Positions 43,235-55,646 are shown, counted from the first letter of the stretch. The stretch is 64,000 nucleotides of DNA from Amphibalanus amphitrite (GCF_019059575.1 NW_024883464.1:17464-81463), one strand, 5' to 3'. Notes: generated from the sequence alone by a model not told the origin. A program made the numbers and translations.

Positions 43235-46200
43235 CAGGGGTCGGCAAATGGTGGGGCATGCCCCCTTTGGGGGTAATGACGCCCTTCGGCGGGGGGTAAT
43301 GAGGGCCGCTGAGAAAACCTCATCTTTTTTAGAATTAATGGCTCCCTTGATGGGACAAACATCGCAACTGTTGTGCCCCGGCCTTTTATTTCGAAAAGCT
43401 AAGCAAATACGGTGTTATCGAAACCAATAACACTTCCAAAGCGCTCGAACAATGCGAAAACTAGCACAACCAAACGCTGATGACCAACGAAAATTGTACC
43501 TATTACCTCTAAGAAAGGAAACAGAAAAAAGAAACAAAAACAAACTCCTTGAAAAAAGAATGCCACGCCTGCCGCAGGTGCAGGCGTTTTAGCATCGAGG
43601 GCGTTTTTTATCGGGGGGCGTTTTATCATCCTCGAAGGGAGGGCCTCTTAAAAAAATGCAGTGTTTTAACGTCACAATATTTATGGTTTATGAGACATTT
43701 GCATTTTGCAGCGCACCAGAACATGGTCTATTCTGAAGCTAACATGTGACAATTTCGATGAGATAAGATTGCATTTGATAGCCATTGTTTTTTCAGATAT
43801 ATAAGGGTGATAAAGATGCATATATCTAGCAAGTAAAGGGGCAAAAACAGAAACAGGCTTACCAAAAGTCGCTGCGACGCACCTGATACCTCAGGTTTCG
43901 TGAGTTGTTGTTTCAAGAGGGCTTCTGCTTTACAAGAACATTAAAAAATAAATAACATTATTGGTTTGGTAAAAAAAGCGATGGGGCCTCTTACCGACCC
44001 TGGGCGTCTTACACGGATCTCCCCTATTCGGGTTAAGGTCATGCCATTTTCAGGACAGATAAAAATGATCGGCTCGATGGTACAGTTTTTTTTTTTGCAA
44101 TCCGACCCTTTTAACGTGATCTATTCCCGAAAAATACCCGCTACCTCTATACGTATGGGGGTTAACCCGCGCCCCGCTGGGGCTCCTGGATTTCTACGCC
44201 CTGCTGGAGGTGGAGGTTGAACACCCCCTACTAACTTGGCTCCTGGGTCACTAGCGAAACGCCGTAGTCGGCGATCGAAAGAGCGTAAGAAATGATGAAG
44301 AAAAAATATGGTCACTTTTTAGGTCAAATCAAAGGTCAGGTCAACAGAGGTCATCGAACGTAAAATTTCGCTAATTTCCAGGTCAACCTTTGACAGTTTT
44401 CGACAAACTGGCCTATAGCTCAGGAAAGGATAGAGCTACAGCGCTGCGGAAAAACGCATTCGATAGCTCTCTTTAACGTTTTTTCTGATGCCTGCCCTCA
44501 GATTCAACCGAAGATTAACCCTCGCCCGTATTGGTGTTTTTCCAGCCACGAACGTACAAGGGGGGTCCGTTGGACCCCCCCCTTGCCGTTTCGCCCCTGA
44601 TCGAGATAGAGCTCCGCGGAAAAAAACGAGCGTGTTGCCCGTGACGAGAGGAAGCCGATGATACCCAATTTTAAGGTCCTAGGTCATTGGTTGACCTTGC
44701 AGGTCAGGTCAATGACCCCAAAGGCGGGAAAATGGGGACCTGTTAGAACGCCGTAAAGTGTGGCTGCTATGTGGTTTTTCGGGGTGCTGATCACGAATAT
44801 CATGTTAGTTTTGATCACAGATGATGTCTTCATGTATTTAGGCCAGGTCGGGTCAGGTCAGGTCAGGTCAACCAGTAAGGGTATTCGTGGTAGGTGGCAA
44901 CCGCCTCTGACAGCTTCGTAACATGTTACGAAGGCACCAAAACTACTTCGTAAATGTTCATATGGTTGCTAAATTCGAATTCAGCTCCAAAAACTGGCCT
45001 AGAAACATGTAAAACTCGAAAAAGTGAACCGAGGTCATCAAAGGTCAATGACCTGACCTGACCTTCAGGTGACCTTGACACCCACCCTAATGCATGGGGG
45101 CAACATCATATCACATGTTTGAACGCTTGAAACCACGAAAAGACTGCAAACGCGCGGCTAATGCGAGCAGACATACGCCGAATCGCGATTCCAGCCAAAC
45201 ATGGTCTCGAAAAGTAGGTCACAGGTCAAAGGTCATTTGGGTCAGGGTCATGAAATTTTCAGGGTAGGTGTGAAATTGATTAACGCGAGGGTACTGAAAG
45301 TTTCATCGCGATCGGCCGCTTTTTACGCGAGTTATTCGCGAAAAACCATGGGGGGGTCCGTTCGACCCCCCCCCCCCTATACGGGCGAGGGTTAACGGTT
45401 TAGCCTGCAGGAGACAAAAACTGCCAAAATGTACGTTGCTTGCTGATAGTTTTTCTTAGATAACTTGTCACTCAAAACTTGCGCAAGAGCTCACTTTTAT
45501 CAGCATCGTGATCCTCCCGTCGAGAAGCATCGAAGGTTTTGTTGCACATCAGTCGATCCGTATCGTCGAGCTGAACACATCTAAGGCATTTTCATCGCTC
45601 TGGCATGCCTTATACCATTAATGACCTGAAATGACCTCAGGGACATACAGCGGGGTTACGGGTGCAATTTTCCGGTTCAGCGGTCATGTTTACTTGTAAA
45701 TAAGAGTGTCACAGTGTTAGGAATGACACTGGTCCAAAAGAGGCGCCTTTCAATTTTCTACCATTTACTTTGCGTCCTCTCCCATTGATAATGGGAGAGG
45801 GCGTGTAATTGACCTTAACTTTGGTCACCGACATCAAATCTCCGAGATACAAATTTTGTACATGCTGTTGCCTTTATCAATTCCTGAAAGTTTGAAAGAG
45901 ATCTGTCACTCAATGCAGCTAAAGCAGGCGTTACAGTCTTTACTGAGGTGAGGTCACTTGACGTGATCTGGTGACCTGACCTTGAGTGACTCTGGTCTGA
46001 AATATTCACAACATGTGCAGAAACGATGTATGATCAATTGTTCCAAAATGGTGGCGCTCTGTGCCAACGTTTTTGAGATATTTGCGAGAAGCCGCAGGGG
46101 AGGGGGGCCTGCGGTTTCTCGCAGATATGATATCCAAAGAGTCACGGAAAAGTATGGAATTTCAGCAACCTTGGTTGTATCACCAATGGGGTCTGGTAGG

Positions 46201-46266
46201 TGGGGGTAATGGCCCTGCCTGGCGCCAAAAAAGGGGGCACGACCCCGGAGGACCTGCCGACCACTG
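43235..46266. mobile_element. Non-autonomous hAT element, third copy (different family)
   Basis: The ends are CAGGGGTCGGCAAATGG and, inverted, CAGTGGTCGGCAGGTCC. The 8-bp target duplication CTTTAAGG is perfect (43227-43234 and 46267-46274). The subterminal sequence GCCCCCTTT is mirrored. It is 3032 bp with no transposase. A TTAA-flanked element lies nested inside (44515-45395). The termini differ from the copies at 33-39 kb, so this is another hAT family. Confidence 0.93.
44515..45395. mobile_element. TTAA-flanked GGTCA-rich element nested in hAT
   Basis: Both ends read TTAACCCTCGCCCGTAT inward, and TTAA lies at each tip, as in TTAA-targeting piggyBac-type elements. 881 bp, no coding. The interior is dense in GGTCA/TGACC, with G-runs near both ends. 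The flanking hAT sequence on the right (CGGTTTAGCCT) has an uninterrupted relative near 62053 (AACGGTTTAGCCT), supporting insertion. Confidence 0.85.
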
Positions 46267-46379
46267 CTTTAAGGATATGGTTGATAGAGCTTAAGGCCGA
46301 AAAGCAATTAACAAGGAAAGATAGGATATGATAATGTAGATATGCAACATCGAGAGTTCATGATCTCCCATCCTTCACT

Positions 46380-46500
46380 CCCCTTGTCAGTCTGTCGTCT
46401 ATAATCTCTATCTCCGTCACTTGTCTCTGGTCTGCCATCTTTGTCTGTCTTTCGTCTACCGTCTTTGTCTCCTGTCTCTGCTCTAGCGTTTACGTACATT
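46380..46500. repeat. Degenerate GTCT/CTGTCT microsatellite
   Basis: Runs of GTCTGTCTTTCGTCTACCGTC-like sequence. The open frames across it are low complexity. Confidence 0.75.
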
Positions 46501-46639
46501 GTTTGCTGTCCACTAGCCACAGTCTACCGTTCGTGTCATTGTCACTTTGTCTCTTCTTCCTTTTTCTTCCTTCCTCCGTCCAGTATTTGTTGCAGAACAA
46601 CTTATCAAAAGTTAATGACATGCGAACAAGTGCGCCACT

Positions 46640-46990
46640 CTACCGCTCCGCGCGCGCACCACCCGCACGCCGGCCGGTCAGACTGCGACTGCGGCTGGCA
46701 TGACCCGAGGCAGGACCGCAAGTGGGCGGAGCCAAGCCGCAGTGTGCTAGTACGTCACGACCAATCAGAGGGGAGGCAGCGCCCAGCCTGTGCCAGCCTC
46801 TAAGCAGGGCTCTGACGACCTTAACATTATCAGTCAATGACATTTGCCTTTATTTTTCATTTTTTGTTAATAGACCATATTAATAAAAATTAGGTAGGGA
46901 TCTCAAACTACCACTGCCAAAGTTTGGTTAAAATCAAACGCATATACAGCGAGAAATAGCCGAAAAGGACTGTTCCACAGGGTCTGAAAT
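46640..46990. repeat. Dispersed repeat, minus-oriented copy of a pair
   Basis: Inverted counterpart of 42487-42780, with a similar GC-rich head (about 46640-46800) and AT-rich tail. Confidence 0.65.
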
Positions 46991-47170
46991 GCATAATAGT
47001 ACATGGCAGCGATGCAAAGTTCTAAACAGTTGATATAAAACTTTTTGATCATATTTAAATTCACTATGGTTTTGCACACTACCTTCATAATACACGATCC
47101 TCCACGGGAGAGGAAATACACAAACCTAAACACTGTATTGCTGCACACCTACTGGGCATGCAGTCACACG

Positions 47171-47736
<566 letters not shown>

Positions 47737-47739
47737 ATG

Positions 47740-48095
47740 CATGTACTGCCGCTTTATTTAGTTATACATTTATTTAGTTTACGTCCCAATTAGACCCGTT
47801 CCACTCAAGTGTGGCTATTCCAGAGTCAGGCTAAATATATCAAAGTAGAAACAGCTGACTGTTGGTCACTTATGCTAAAGTACAGGCACACGCATCAATT
47901 CACGCCCATTCCCACTCCGCCATAGACGTGTCATCGAGAGCCGGCGCTGCTGGCAGCCAGCCCAGCTGCGACTGGCGCACGCTGCTTGTTTGTTTTTGTT
48001 TTGTTGGGTTAGGCCCTTTCGGTCTGACAAGACCATTTCAGAGTCGGACGAATGATAGGAATTATAGGGGGAGACATTGGTCTGGGCAGACACCC
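47740..48095. other. Unassigned sequence
   Basis: Left flank of the mariner element. No gene or paired repeat is recognised. Confidence 0.4.
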
Positions 48096-48099
48096 TATA

Positions 48100-49402
48100 C
48101 GAGGGGCGTTCAAAAAGTTCTCGGCCCGACCATGAAGGAGCAGAGATACGACGTCGACTTATTAGACCAAAAATGTTCATTTAGTCAAAAAACCAGCGTT
48201 AAGACAAAAATATTTCGCGCAGCGCTTCGCGAGAGGCCCCTGGGTCTCCATAGCCAAGTGGGTTTTGGACGCATCTGGCACGTCCAAGACGGCTGCTTTT
48301 GTCTCCTTGCTGTCAGCGAAGTTGCCACTGCTAAGCAATTTCCTTATGTTGGGGAAGAGGTGGCAACCTGAGGGTGCAAGGTACGGAGACAAAAGTGGCT
48401 GTGACAACAACTCGAAGCCACAGCTCACTGCTTCGCTGATCGTCACCCTGCTCATGTGTGCTGGTGCGTGGTCCTGGATCAGGCGCACACTTTTAGTCAG
48501 CTTCCCTAGTCTCTCCTTGATAGCTGCTGCTCGCTACTGTTATCGAAGGGAGGTGTAGCATTCATTATTAATTGTGCGCCCCTGTTTTAGAAAGTTGACG
48601 AGCAGAGCCCCGCCATCATCCAAAAATGCAACCACTGTCACCTTGCCGTCTGACTTAAACACGTCGCACACATTTGGTGGCCTTTACTCAGTGTGCTTCC
48701 ACTTGTGCAACTCGGTCACGCCCTTAGGGTCAACGTGTGGCACCCACAATCCCTCCACGGTAACAAGTATTTCAATGAACTCTTTTCGATCTTCGATATA
48801 GGGGCCAAAATTTTCGCGTTACGCCTCCTTTCGAGTTTGCCTTTCCTCTGGAGTCAGCAAACGGGGGATGCATCTTGCAGAGATCTTAAACATATTAATA
48901 CGCTGTCGAAGAATGGCTTTGAGGAACCTGATAGACACCTCCGATTCTGCTGCGTTGTTCCAGACCAGAACATTTGTCATTTTTCAAAAAGAAGTGCTTA
49001 TTTTTCATATTTTCTTGAGACAATGCTGTTGATGGCTGGCCACTGCGGGGGTGACCATTAATGATCTGTTGACCAAAATTGAACAGAGATGCCCACTTTT
49101 TGACGCTACTGTAAGAAAGACAAACCTCAACATGTGTTGGCACTAGCTTTTCGTGAATAACGTTTGGTGCATTTTTCTGCAATACATGATCCAAATCACT
49201 GTTCTCTTCTGGGCGTCGCCCATTCTGACCGGGAATGGCAAACTATGTTATGATTAATTAGCAGCTTGAACCAATCACAGGGCAGATTGGTTAATGGCTA
49301 CGTAAGTGGACTTCCCAATAACACATAATTGAACACACCGCGTTGCAGGCCGAAATTCCAACTCCTTCATGGTTGGGCCGGGAACTTTTTGAACGCCCCT
49401 CG
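48100..49402 (-). pseudogene. Mariner (DD34D-type) element with dead transposase
   Basis: TIRs begin CGAGGGGCGTTCAAAAAGTT at both ends, with TA outside each. On the minus strand, an N-terminal helix-turn-helix portion lies at about 49194-48895 (SYSSVKKWASLFN, GHPRSGQPSTA) and a C-terminal portion at 48488-48177 (IQDHAPAH, VSCGFELL). The second catalytic Asp (QDHAPAH) is kept, but the SPDLAPSD box reads SPYLAPSGCH, losing the third. The two parts are in different frames with stops between. 1.3 kb is the usual mariner length. Confidence 0.9.
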
Positions 49403-50030
49403 TATGCAGAGTCGCCGGGGCTGAGCCCGTCCGAATTGACAGACCAACCAGCCCCCCAAGCACTCTTTGCACCCGGCTACGGGGTGCGCTCCCTCGGGAG
49501 CAGCGGTGCCGCTCCAAGGGAGCAGCCCGCATGAGATAAATGTGCCTGTCCAGCCCGGAGTGGGTTTCGGCGTGGACGAGAAGGAAGGACCCAGGCATTT
49601 TGCAAAATGCCTGGGTTTCCATTTATTCCACCGTTTTTGTTGACTACAGGCGTTGATCATAAACGTTCCACTGTGACTGACCCCACAACACATTTCACAT
49701 GTGTTGTGGGCACATGTGACATATTCCACGGTCACGAATACAGGGTGTCACGAAATTGTTGCGGGATGTTGTACTTGTGTCCCGAAATGTATTACATCGT
49801 AGTTGCGTAAGTGTTCTCCAGCACCTCGCTGACAAGTTATCAGCGGCCACATGGTCTGTCCCCGCGGCACCTGGTGAAGCTCAAATAGGCCTCTGTAGCC
49901 CATCATGCCCCAAACGAGAATCCCCAGTGCCCAGTGGGTGCTTCACCGTCTCGACTGTGCAGCGCCTCTGAGCTGCTGTTGGCCCAGAACTGCTTGTCGG
50001 GACGGTTAGTGACTAAGAAGAGCTCTAATA
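49403..50030. other. Unassigned sequence with one GGCATTTTGCAAAATGCC palindrome
   Basis: A single palindrome CAGGCATTTTGCAAAATGCC at about 49592-49612 is the same unit as the array at 51215-51380. ACAGGGTGTCACGAAATTGT near 49741 looks like a DNA-transposon terminus, but I could not find its partner. Confidence 0.45.
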
Positions 50031-50301
50031 GCCGTTTTCACGACGGGCTATCCGGCGAGTGCACCTAATTTGACCAAATCTGCACATAATCTCTTTTACA
50101 GCAAATATCTTTATTTTATGAATTTATTTCAGTGTTTTAACCGATGATGCTCTCTGATATGACAAAGGAGGCATATAAGCAATTAGTACAACCCTAGCTG
50201 ATGGCTACTAAGAGACACTCTGAACCAGCTTGACCAAATATGCACCTAATCTGCACCAGATGTGAACCAAATGTGTACCAGATGGCCGTCGTGAAAACGG
50301 C
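50031..50301. mobile_element. 271-bp MITE with GCCGTTTTCACGACGG ends
   Basis: TIR GCCGTTTTCACGACGG at both ends. Both flanks carry TAATA, so the target duplication is TA or TAATA. The interior is AT-rich with several GCACCTAATCTGCAC-like words. A degraded inverted relative lies at about 32395-32480. Confidence 0.85.
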
Positions 50302-51210
50302 TAATATCGCCTCACGGCCTCATCATTGAAAAGTCTGAATCTTTAGTCCTGAATGGTCCAGATTTGGTGGGTTTTGTGGAAATCCAGCTGCATCACTTAT
50401 GGATGACGGTAAGTCAGGGTTGCAGCCTGAGGTTGAGCGACTTCAGCTTCAGGGTAAAATCTTCAAGATACCGGGGGATGGCCGATTTAGATGCCGAGTG
50501 CCCTGGTCCAGATGCCCTGGTGCCGGACCCCCTCCCGGATACCGAGGTAAGAGACGGGTAGGTCCGGCCCCTCAGTTCAGGCTCATCACACCACGCAGGC
50601 ACCGGCGACGCCAACGTTAATGGTCTTTTCACGTCAGTTCCGTGCAAAATACATCCGTTCAAAGTACATCCATTCAGCACTCAGGAGGGGCACCGCGCCA
50701 ACCGCGTATCAAGTTCGTGACTTTCTGTATACCTACGTCTTGCGTCAATTCTGTCGAGATGGAGCCAACGCTGAATGGACTTGAGCCACTGTCTCCGTAC
50801 CTTTCGTATATACGGAGTTGTAGCCGTGTGTATAAAAGCTGCGATGTCCAGTATTCTGCCCCGGTGGGCAACTGTTCCGGCAGAGACGATTGATAATGTA
50901 CCTAAACGTGTAACAATCAAATTTTTGTAAATTGGAAGAGTATTCTTTTCTGATCAATATCCACCCGAAGTATTTTCAAAAAGCCACCAAGAGCTCCTAG
51001 AAACAGTACAATCATTGTACCGAGCGCATGATTACCCACGAAACCACGCCCGGTGCTCGGCACCCGACGGACGCTGGGGCTCAGTGACCTGAACTCGGCG
51101 GCGCTACCCGGAGAACGCAGTGTCCCCTCACTTGGTGCGCATTGACAGCGATTAACTTGTAAGCGGCAGTTACAAATGATGCTTGCTTATACATCGTCGC
51201 TAGTGCGAGT
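50302..51210. other. Unassigned sequence, R1-related fragment
   Basis: Bases 50930-50985 in reverse complement match 1850-1905 (GGGTGGATATT.ATCAGAAAAGAAT), so part of R1's flank recurs here. No gene is supported. Confidence 0.45.
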
Positions 51211-51214
51211 TTGA

Positions 51215-51507
<293 letters not shown>

Positions 51508-51565
51508 GGATGATGATGTAAATAATAAACCAAATTATTACAAATGCATTCAAATATATTCAAAA

Positions 51566-51610
51566 AGACACACAAAGCTTTCGGTTCATGGAACCTTGAT
51601 CACTGTGCAC
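51566..51610 (-). ncRNA. Hammerhead-type ribozyme, K left arm (G3-C8 core)
   Basis: Core GUGAUCA at 51597-51603 (minus), extra A, stem II GGUUC/GAACC, GAAA at 51579-51582, palindromic stem III AGCU, U. Stem I pairs CACA before the core with UGUG after cleavage. All three stems are present. Confidence 0.72.
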
Positions 51611-52468
51611 TAGAGGGACAGCATTACGCGCAGCGTAATAAATCAATTTTCATTAAAATCGGCCCAGTAGCGGCCGAGTTATTGCCAGAATAATTGTTGC
51701 GTCTCCTCTTGCCCGGCGGTGCCCTGCGCCGGTGTTCATTGCCAAAGGTCAGTGACCTTCCGGCTCTGATTTCGCTCAGTTTTGCAAGCGAAGAAACTGA
51801 GCCTACAGCGCGTGCTCTCTGCTCGAAGCCTGCCGCAGCCAAAATTCCGCAAAGATGCGCCCGCCACGTGCACACCGCTGCACGCACCCCCTCGAAAAGT
51901 TGATACGACAAACAGATGCACGCGTCCGACTTGTGTCGAAAATTTCACCCCCGTAGCCCGCACAGTCGCCTCGCAACAGCCCGCCAAGCGTGACTGACGC
52001 GTTACATACGGACATTACGTATGTACGTATGTATGTATGTATGTAACGCGTCAGTCACGCTTGGCGGGTTATTGCTCCGGAACGGTGCGGGCTATGGGGG
52101 TGAAATTTTGGACATAAGTCAGACGCGTGCATCTGTTTGTCGTATTAAATTTTGGTGGGGGTGGGTTCGGTGGTTTGCACGTGGCGGGTGCATCTCTGCC
52201 GCATTTTGGGCCGCGGCCGGCGCCGATCAGAGAGCACGCGCGTTAGCCTCAGTTTCTTCGCTTGCAAAACTGAGTGAAATCAGAGCCGGAAGGTCGCTGA
52301 CCTTTGGCAATGAACACCGGCGCTGGGCACCGCCGGCCAAGAGGAGACGCCAAATTTATTCTGGCAATAACTCGCCCGCTACTGGGCCGATTTTATTGAA
52401 AATTGATTCATTACGCTGCGCATAATGCTGGACACCTAGTGCACAGTTATCAAGTGATCACAGTGATT

Positions 52469-52512
52469 TGCACAGTGATCAAGGTTTCATGAACCGAAAA
52501 CTTTGTGTGTCT
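52469..52512 (+). ncRNA. Hammerhead-type ribozyme, K right arm (decaying)
   Basis: Core GUGAUCA at 52475-52481, extra A, stem II GGUUU/GAACC, GAAA at 52496-52499, stem III eroded to AACU. Stem I CACA/UGUG is intact. Confidence 0.62.
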
Positions 52513-52579
52513 TTTTGAATATATTTGAATGCATTTGTAATAATTTGGTGTATTATTTACATCATCATCCAACCTGTCA

Positions 52580-52700
52580 TGGATACTCAATATATACAAT
52601 ATACATATATATAAGCACGCACTTCTTATATATAATAAGCACTTCTTATTATAATAATCACTTCTATATAAAGCACTTCTTTATATAACAACATGTTTCC
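52580..52700. repeat. Degenerate AAGCACTTCTTATATA repeat
   Basis: Four to five units of about 20-25 bases (AAGCACTTCTTATAT.ATA, AATCACTTCTATATA) between K and L. Confidence 0.75.
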
Positions 52701-52792
52701 CTAGTCATGAAGTATCGAATGATTATATATGTTGTTGAGCTGGGACGGATTCATTTGGTAAAACATTGTTCAAACACCAGCTTTAAGTTTTT

Positions 52793-52838
52793 ATTGGGAG
52801 CTTTCGGAAGCGTTACAGCTTCCTTCGTCAGCCTTGGA
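52793..52838 (-). ncRNA. Hammerhead-type ribozyme, L left arm
   Basis: Core CUGACGA at 52825-52831 (minus), extra A, stem II GGAAGC/GCUUCC, GAAA at 52802-52805, palindromic stem III AGCU, C. Stem I has two G-C pairs, then mismatches. Confidence 0.72.
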
Positions 52839-53040
52839 TAGAATTCTTAAAATGACAGATAAACACGTAAGTACAAAACAATTCAAAATTAAAAAACGCC
52901 ACTTTAACTTAAAGAAGCGCAGATATTCGTTACGAAACGAGCTTTTCTCGAATATCTGCGCCACTTTAGGTTTAAGTGGCGTTTTTTGAATTTTGAATTG
53001 TTTTGTACTTACGTGTTTATCTGTCTTTTTAAGAATTCTA

Positions 53041-53087
53041 TCCAAGGCTGACGAAGGAAGCTGTAACGCTTCCGAAAGCTCCCAATA
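53041..53087 (+). ncRNA. Hammerhead-type ribozyme, L right arm
   Basis: Core CUGACGA at 53048-53054, extra A, stem II GGAAGC/GCUUCC (53056-53073), GAAA at 53074-53077, stem III AGCU, C. AATAAA lies a few bases downstream at 53084-53089. Confidence 0.72.
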
Positions 53088-53101
53088 AAAACTTAAAGCT
53101 G

Positions 53102-53321
53102 AGGCCTCTTGCACCAAAATCCTCTTGCACCAATGCTTGGATTATTTTGCATCGTATACCCAGTCCAAGTCTCAAATGTAACAATTTGCATGCAAAATTT
53201 TGCAAACACATGTAGGATTATGTATTGGGCTATTGCAAACAAATTTACCACCGTTAGATTAGCTTATTCTGAAACTGGTTTTTCGATTTTACCTAGCTAG
53301 GTAGTTTGGTGCAAGAGGCCT
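53102..53321. mobile_element. 220-bp MITE, Harbinger-like (CTG target duplication)
   Basis: TIR AGGCCTCTTGCACCAAA at both ends, with 3-bp duplication CTG (53099-53101 and 53322-53324). Removing it restores the mirror of the left arm of L (AAAGCTGGTGTTTGAACAAT), which proves insertion. Confidence 0.88.
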
Positions 53322-53369
53322 CTGGTGTTTGAACAATCTTTTACCAAACGAAGTATCGAATGATATGTT

Positions 53370-53925
53370 ACTCGCCTATACTTGCTCAGGTCATGTCAAC
53401 CGAACCGTGACCTGAGGTCAAAATTGAGAGTGACCTTAGTAGGTCAAAATACAAACCATTTGTTTCGCAGTCATTAGAGAACTGCAACGGCGTTTACCGT
53501 TTCAGGCTATCACTAACGGTTCAGAAGTTATTGACGCAAAAGTGGTGCTACTTAAAAATACGCTTTTAGATTTTTGACTCCTAGCGCCTCAAATATCAAA
53601 AATAGCTGAAATCTGTTGGCAGCTATTCGAAACGAAATTTCCTCAGCTATCAGCTGCTTTTTCCGTTTTCCTCTGACTTTCCTAGATACTGAACTAGACC
53701 TCATTCTTTGAAAACTCTGCCAAATCGCAAAATTTTGGCTTTTTGGGGGTCTCAGGGTTTTTTCGTTTTTGATGTTAAAAAATGTCAAAAAATGTATTTC
53801 CCGTTGAGAGCAATCCAATGCCGCTTACCGGATCAAAATCCGTTCATTAGTTTCCGAGATCTCAGGGGGGGGGGGGGCGAAATCGAATCGGCCCCCGCCA
53901 GTTTCTTGTCCCGGCGGAGCCCGCC
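53370..53925. mobile_element. GGTCA-rich relic
   Basis: TGACCTGAGGTCAAAATTG, AGTGACCTTAGTAGGTCAAA and a G-run followed by CGAAATCGAATCGGCCCCCG near 53865-53900, in the style of the 3' ends of TTAA elements. The right end cuts into the Tc1-like fragment. No TTAA tip was found. Confidence 0.5.
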
Positions 53926-54502
53926 GGAGACGTGGCTTGGTAGGCTTCAGCTTAGGAGACAACCTCGGGTACCGATGGCTTGTCGACTTTGAAACTGGAT
54001 GACCGTTAGCAGTCAGCCTGCTTGCCAGTTTCCTTTTGGATTTGCCCGTCTTAAGCTCCACACTTCGCGATAATGATCTGCGCTACCCGACTGGCGGAAG
54101 TCTTCCTGTCGCGACCTAGCTTGTTCTCAAGCGTCTATCTGCTTCTGTCACGTGACAACCAGCGGCAAATCGTGCGGTAACCCATGCCCAGTGCCTCGGC
54201 GACCTGGCTGTGGGCCATGCCGCCGGCAGCTATGCCGACTGCCCCGTTGCAAGACGATTTGCTGTGCCGTTTTGCCATCGCGGACACCTGGTCCGCTCGC
54301 CCTGGCTACTGCCCCGAAAATAGCCTCCGTTAACCACTTGACCAGTCAGGGCCACAAAAAATCGAAGGTCACGTGACTAGAATGCAGCCAATATGGTCTC
54401 TAGGAGCAAGTAACGCCGAAATTATAGGTATTGAAATTACGCCGTATTAGGCAAAATAAAGGTTGTGGGAGGATGTGACATTGATTTTGGGTCACCCTGT
54501 AT
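53925..54502 (-). pseudogene. Tc1/IS630-like transposase N-terminal fragment
   Basis: The minus strand from about 54280 reads MAKRHSKSSCNGAVGIAAG, MAHSQVAEALGMGYRTICRWL (helix-turn-helix), then TLENKLGRDRKTSASRVAQII, KLASRLTANGHPVSKST and LKLKPTKPRL, the paired DNA-binding region typical of Tc1 relatives. It is interrupted by stops and lacks the DDE/D catalytic core, cut off near 53925. The outer end CAGGGTGACCCAAAATC (about 54485-54502) next to TA looks like the TIR. Confidence 0.78.
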
Positions 54503-54544
54503 TATATCTGTAGCACTGAAAACATTACCGATCATGAGTAGCGG

Positions 54545-54645
54545 GCCTTAGGGGGAGGGGCGGGGGAGGGGGGGGGGGGGGTCGGGGCCGGGATAGGGGG
54601 TTGCGGGGAGAAAAGGGAGTTGGGGAGGGGGCGGAGCTTGACGAG
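54545..54645 (+). repeat. G-run-rich tract
   Basis: More than ten runs of three or more G, including a run of about 14, in 100 bases. The plus strand could form G-quadruplexes. It is not coding. Confidence 0.8.
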
Positions 54646-54649
54646 GTAG

Positions 54650-55640
54650 GGCACTCAGATTTGAGATAGGTTGGTTACAGAATTCCACAAAATACTGAAA
54701 TATTATCGATCATGTCTATGAACTAGTGTCGGAGCTGGGCGGGAAGCACCCAGTACTTACTGTTTGAGCTACCTGCCGAGAACGTACAGGTCACCGCTAA
54801 AGTAATGTGGGGTTCTACTGTGATCGAACAAAACATAGCGCCATTCCTTGACGGTAAGATATATCGTCAAAAGCGAGGATCGCACAGCTTCGTATTTCAG
54901 ATTGACAACTTCCTCTAATGTGTCACCATTCTACCTGCCACAGCATGCTCGTTATCATCGAAAAAACTGAAATATCGAGCCCCTTGGAGCACCCCGGAGT
55001 CATGTTTCTGTGACCGCCACTGAACACAGAGTTGTAAACCTACGCGCGTGCGTACTACGCAATAGTAAGGAGTCATTGCTGGACCCTCCAGTAGAGAGTA
55101 GCCCTGCCATTGATGATCCGGACACCAGCATCGGCCGATAGGAGCTGCTCTCTGACAGGCAAGGAGGGGGAGGGACTGAGGTGGGGAGGGGTTGACCGCG
55201 GGGCTACCGGCCGGTGCAGTGGGAGGGGTGGGTGGAGGTAGGGTGACAGGGACACCAGCCTCAGGGCAACAGTGAGCTTTGACCCGAGGCGTGCGAGAGC
55301 GATGCCCGATGCCATTTTGTGAAGCAGCCAGCGTGTCACGGATTCACGTGGGAGATTTGACTGAAAGTGCTTTTTATATTTGAAATAAATGTGAATTTAA
55401 CGTATGGGTAATGCTTACCGCAAACTCCATGCCCCGCTAGTACCTTTAAAATATGCAGATAGTTGTAAGCTGACTGGTTGTGACAGCCAGTACCTACAAT
55501 AAATTTTCACAACACCTTACACACAATAGCACAAATCACAATAGGCCGCTGGCTAGAGTTGTCCGAGCAGAATGTGCGCCGGTCGGTGCGACTACACAGG
55601 GCCCGAGCGGGTGACGATCGCAGGCTCCTCTCCCGTGACT
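54650..55640. other. Unassigned sequence 3' of the USP exon
   Basis: Part of it may be the 3' UTR of the minus-strand USP gene, but no clear poly(A) signal on that strand was found. A block near 54785-54815 is the reverse complement of 57980-58005 (CCACATTACTT.AGCGGTGACC), a small dispersed repeat. Confidence 0.4.
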
Positions 55641-55646
55641 GGATGA

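Larger units (their letters stand above)
52724..53349. mobile_element. Small palindromic ribozyme-bearing element L with 15-bp target duplication
   Basis: Flanked by the perfect direct repeat GAAGTATCGAATGAT (52709-52723 and 53350-53364). Inside, arms of ~170 bases (about 52755-52940 and 52945-53101) are near-perfect reverse complements, each with a hammerhead motif pointing outward. The outer tips share GGTGTTTGAACAAT.TTTTACC. A 220-bp MITE interrupts the right tip. Without it the element is about 400 bp and has no coding. A long, irregular target duplication fits PLE-type target-primed insertion. Confidence 0.85.
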
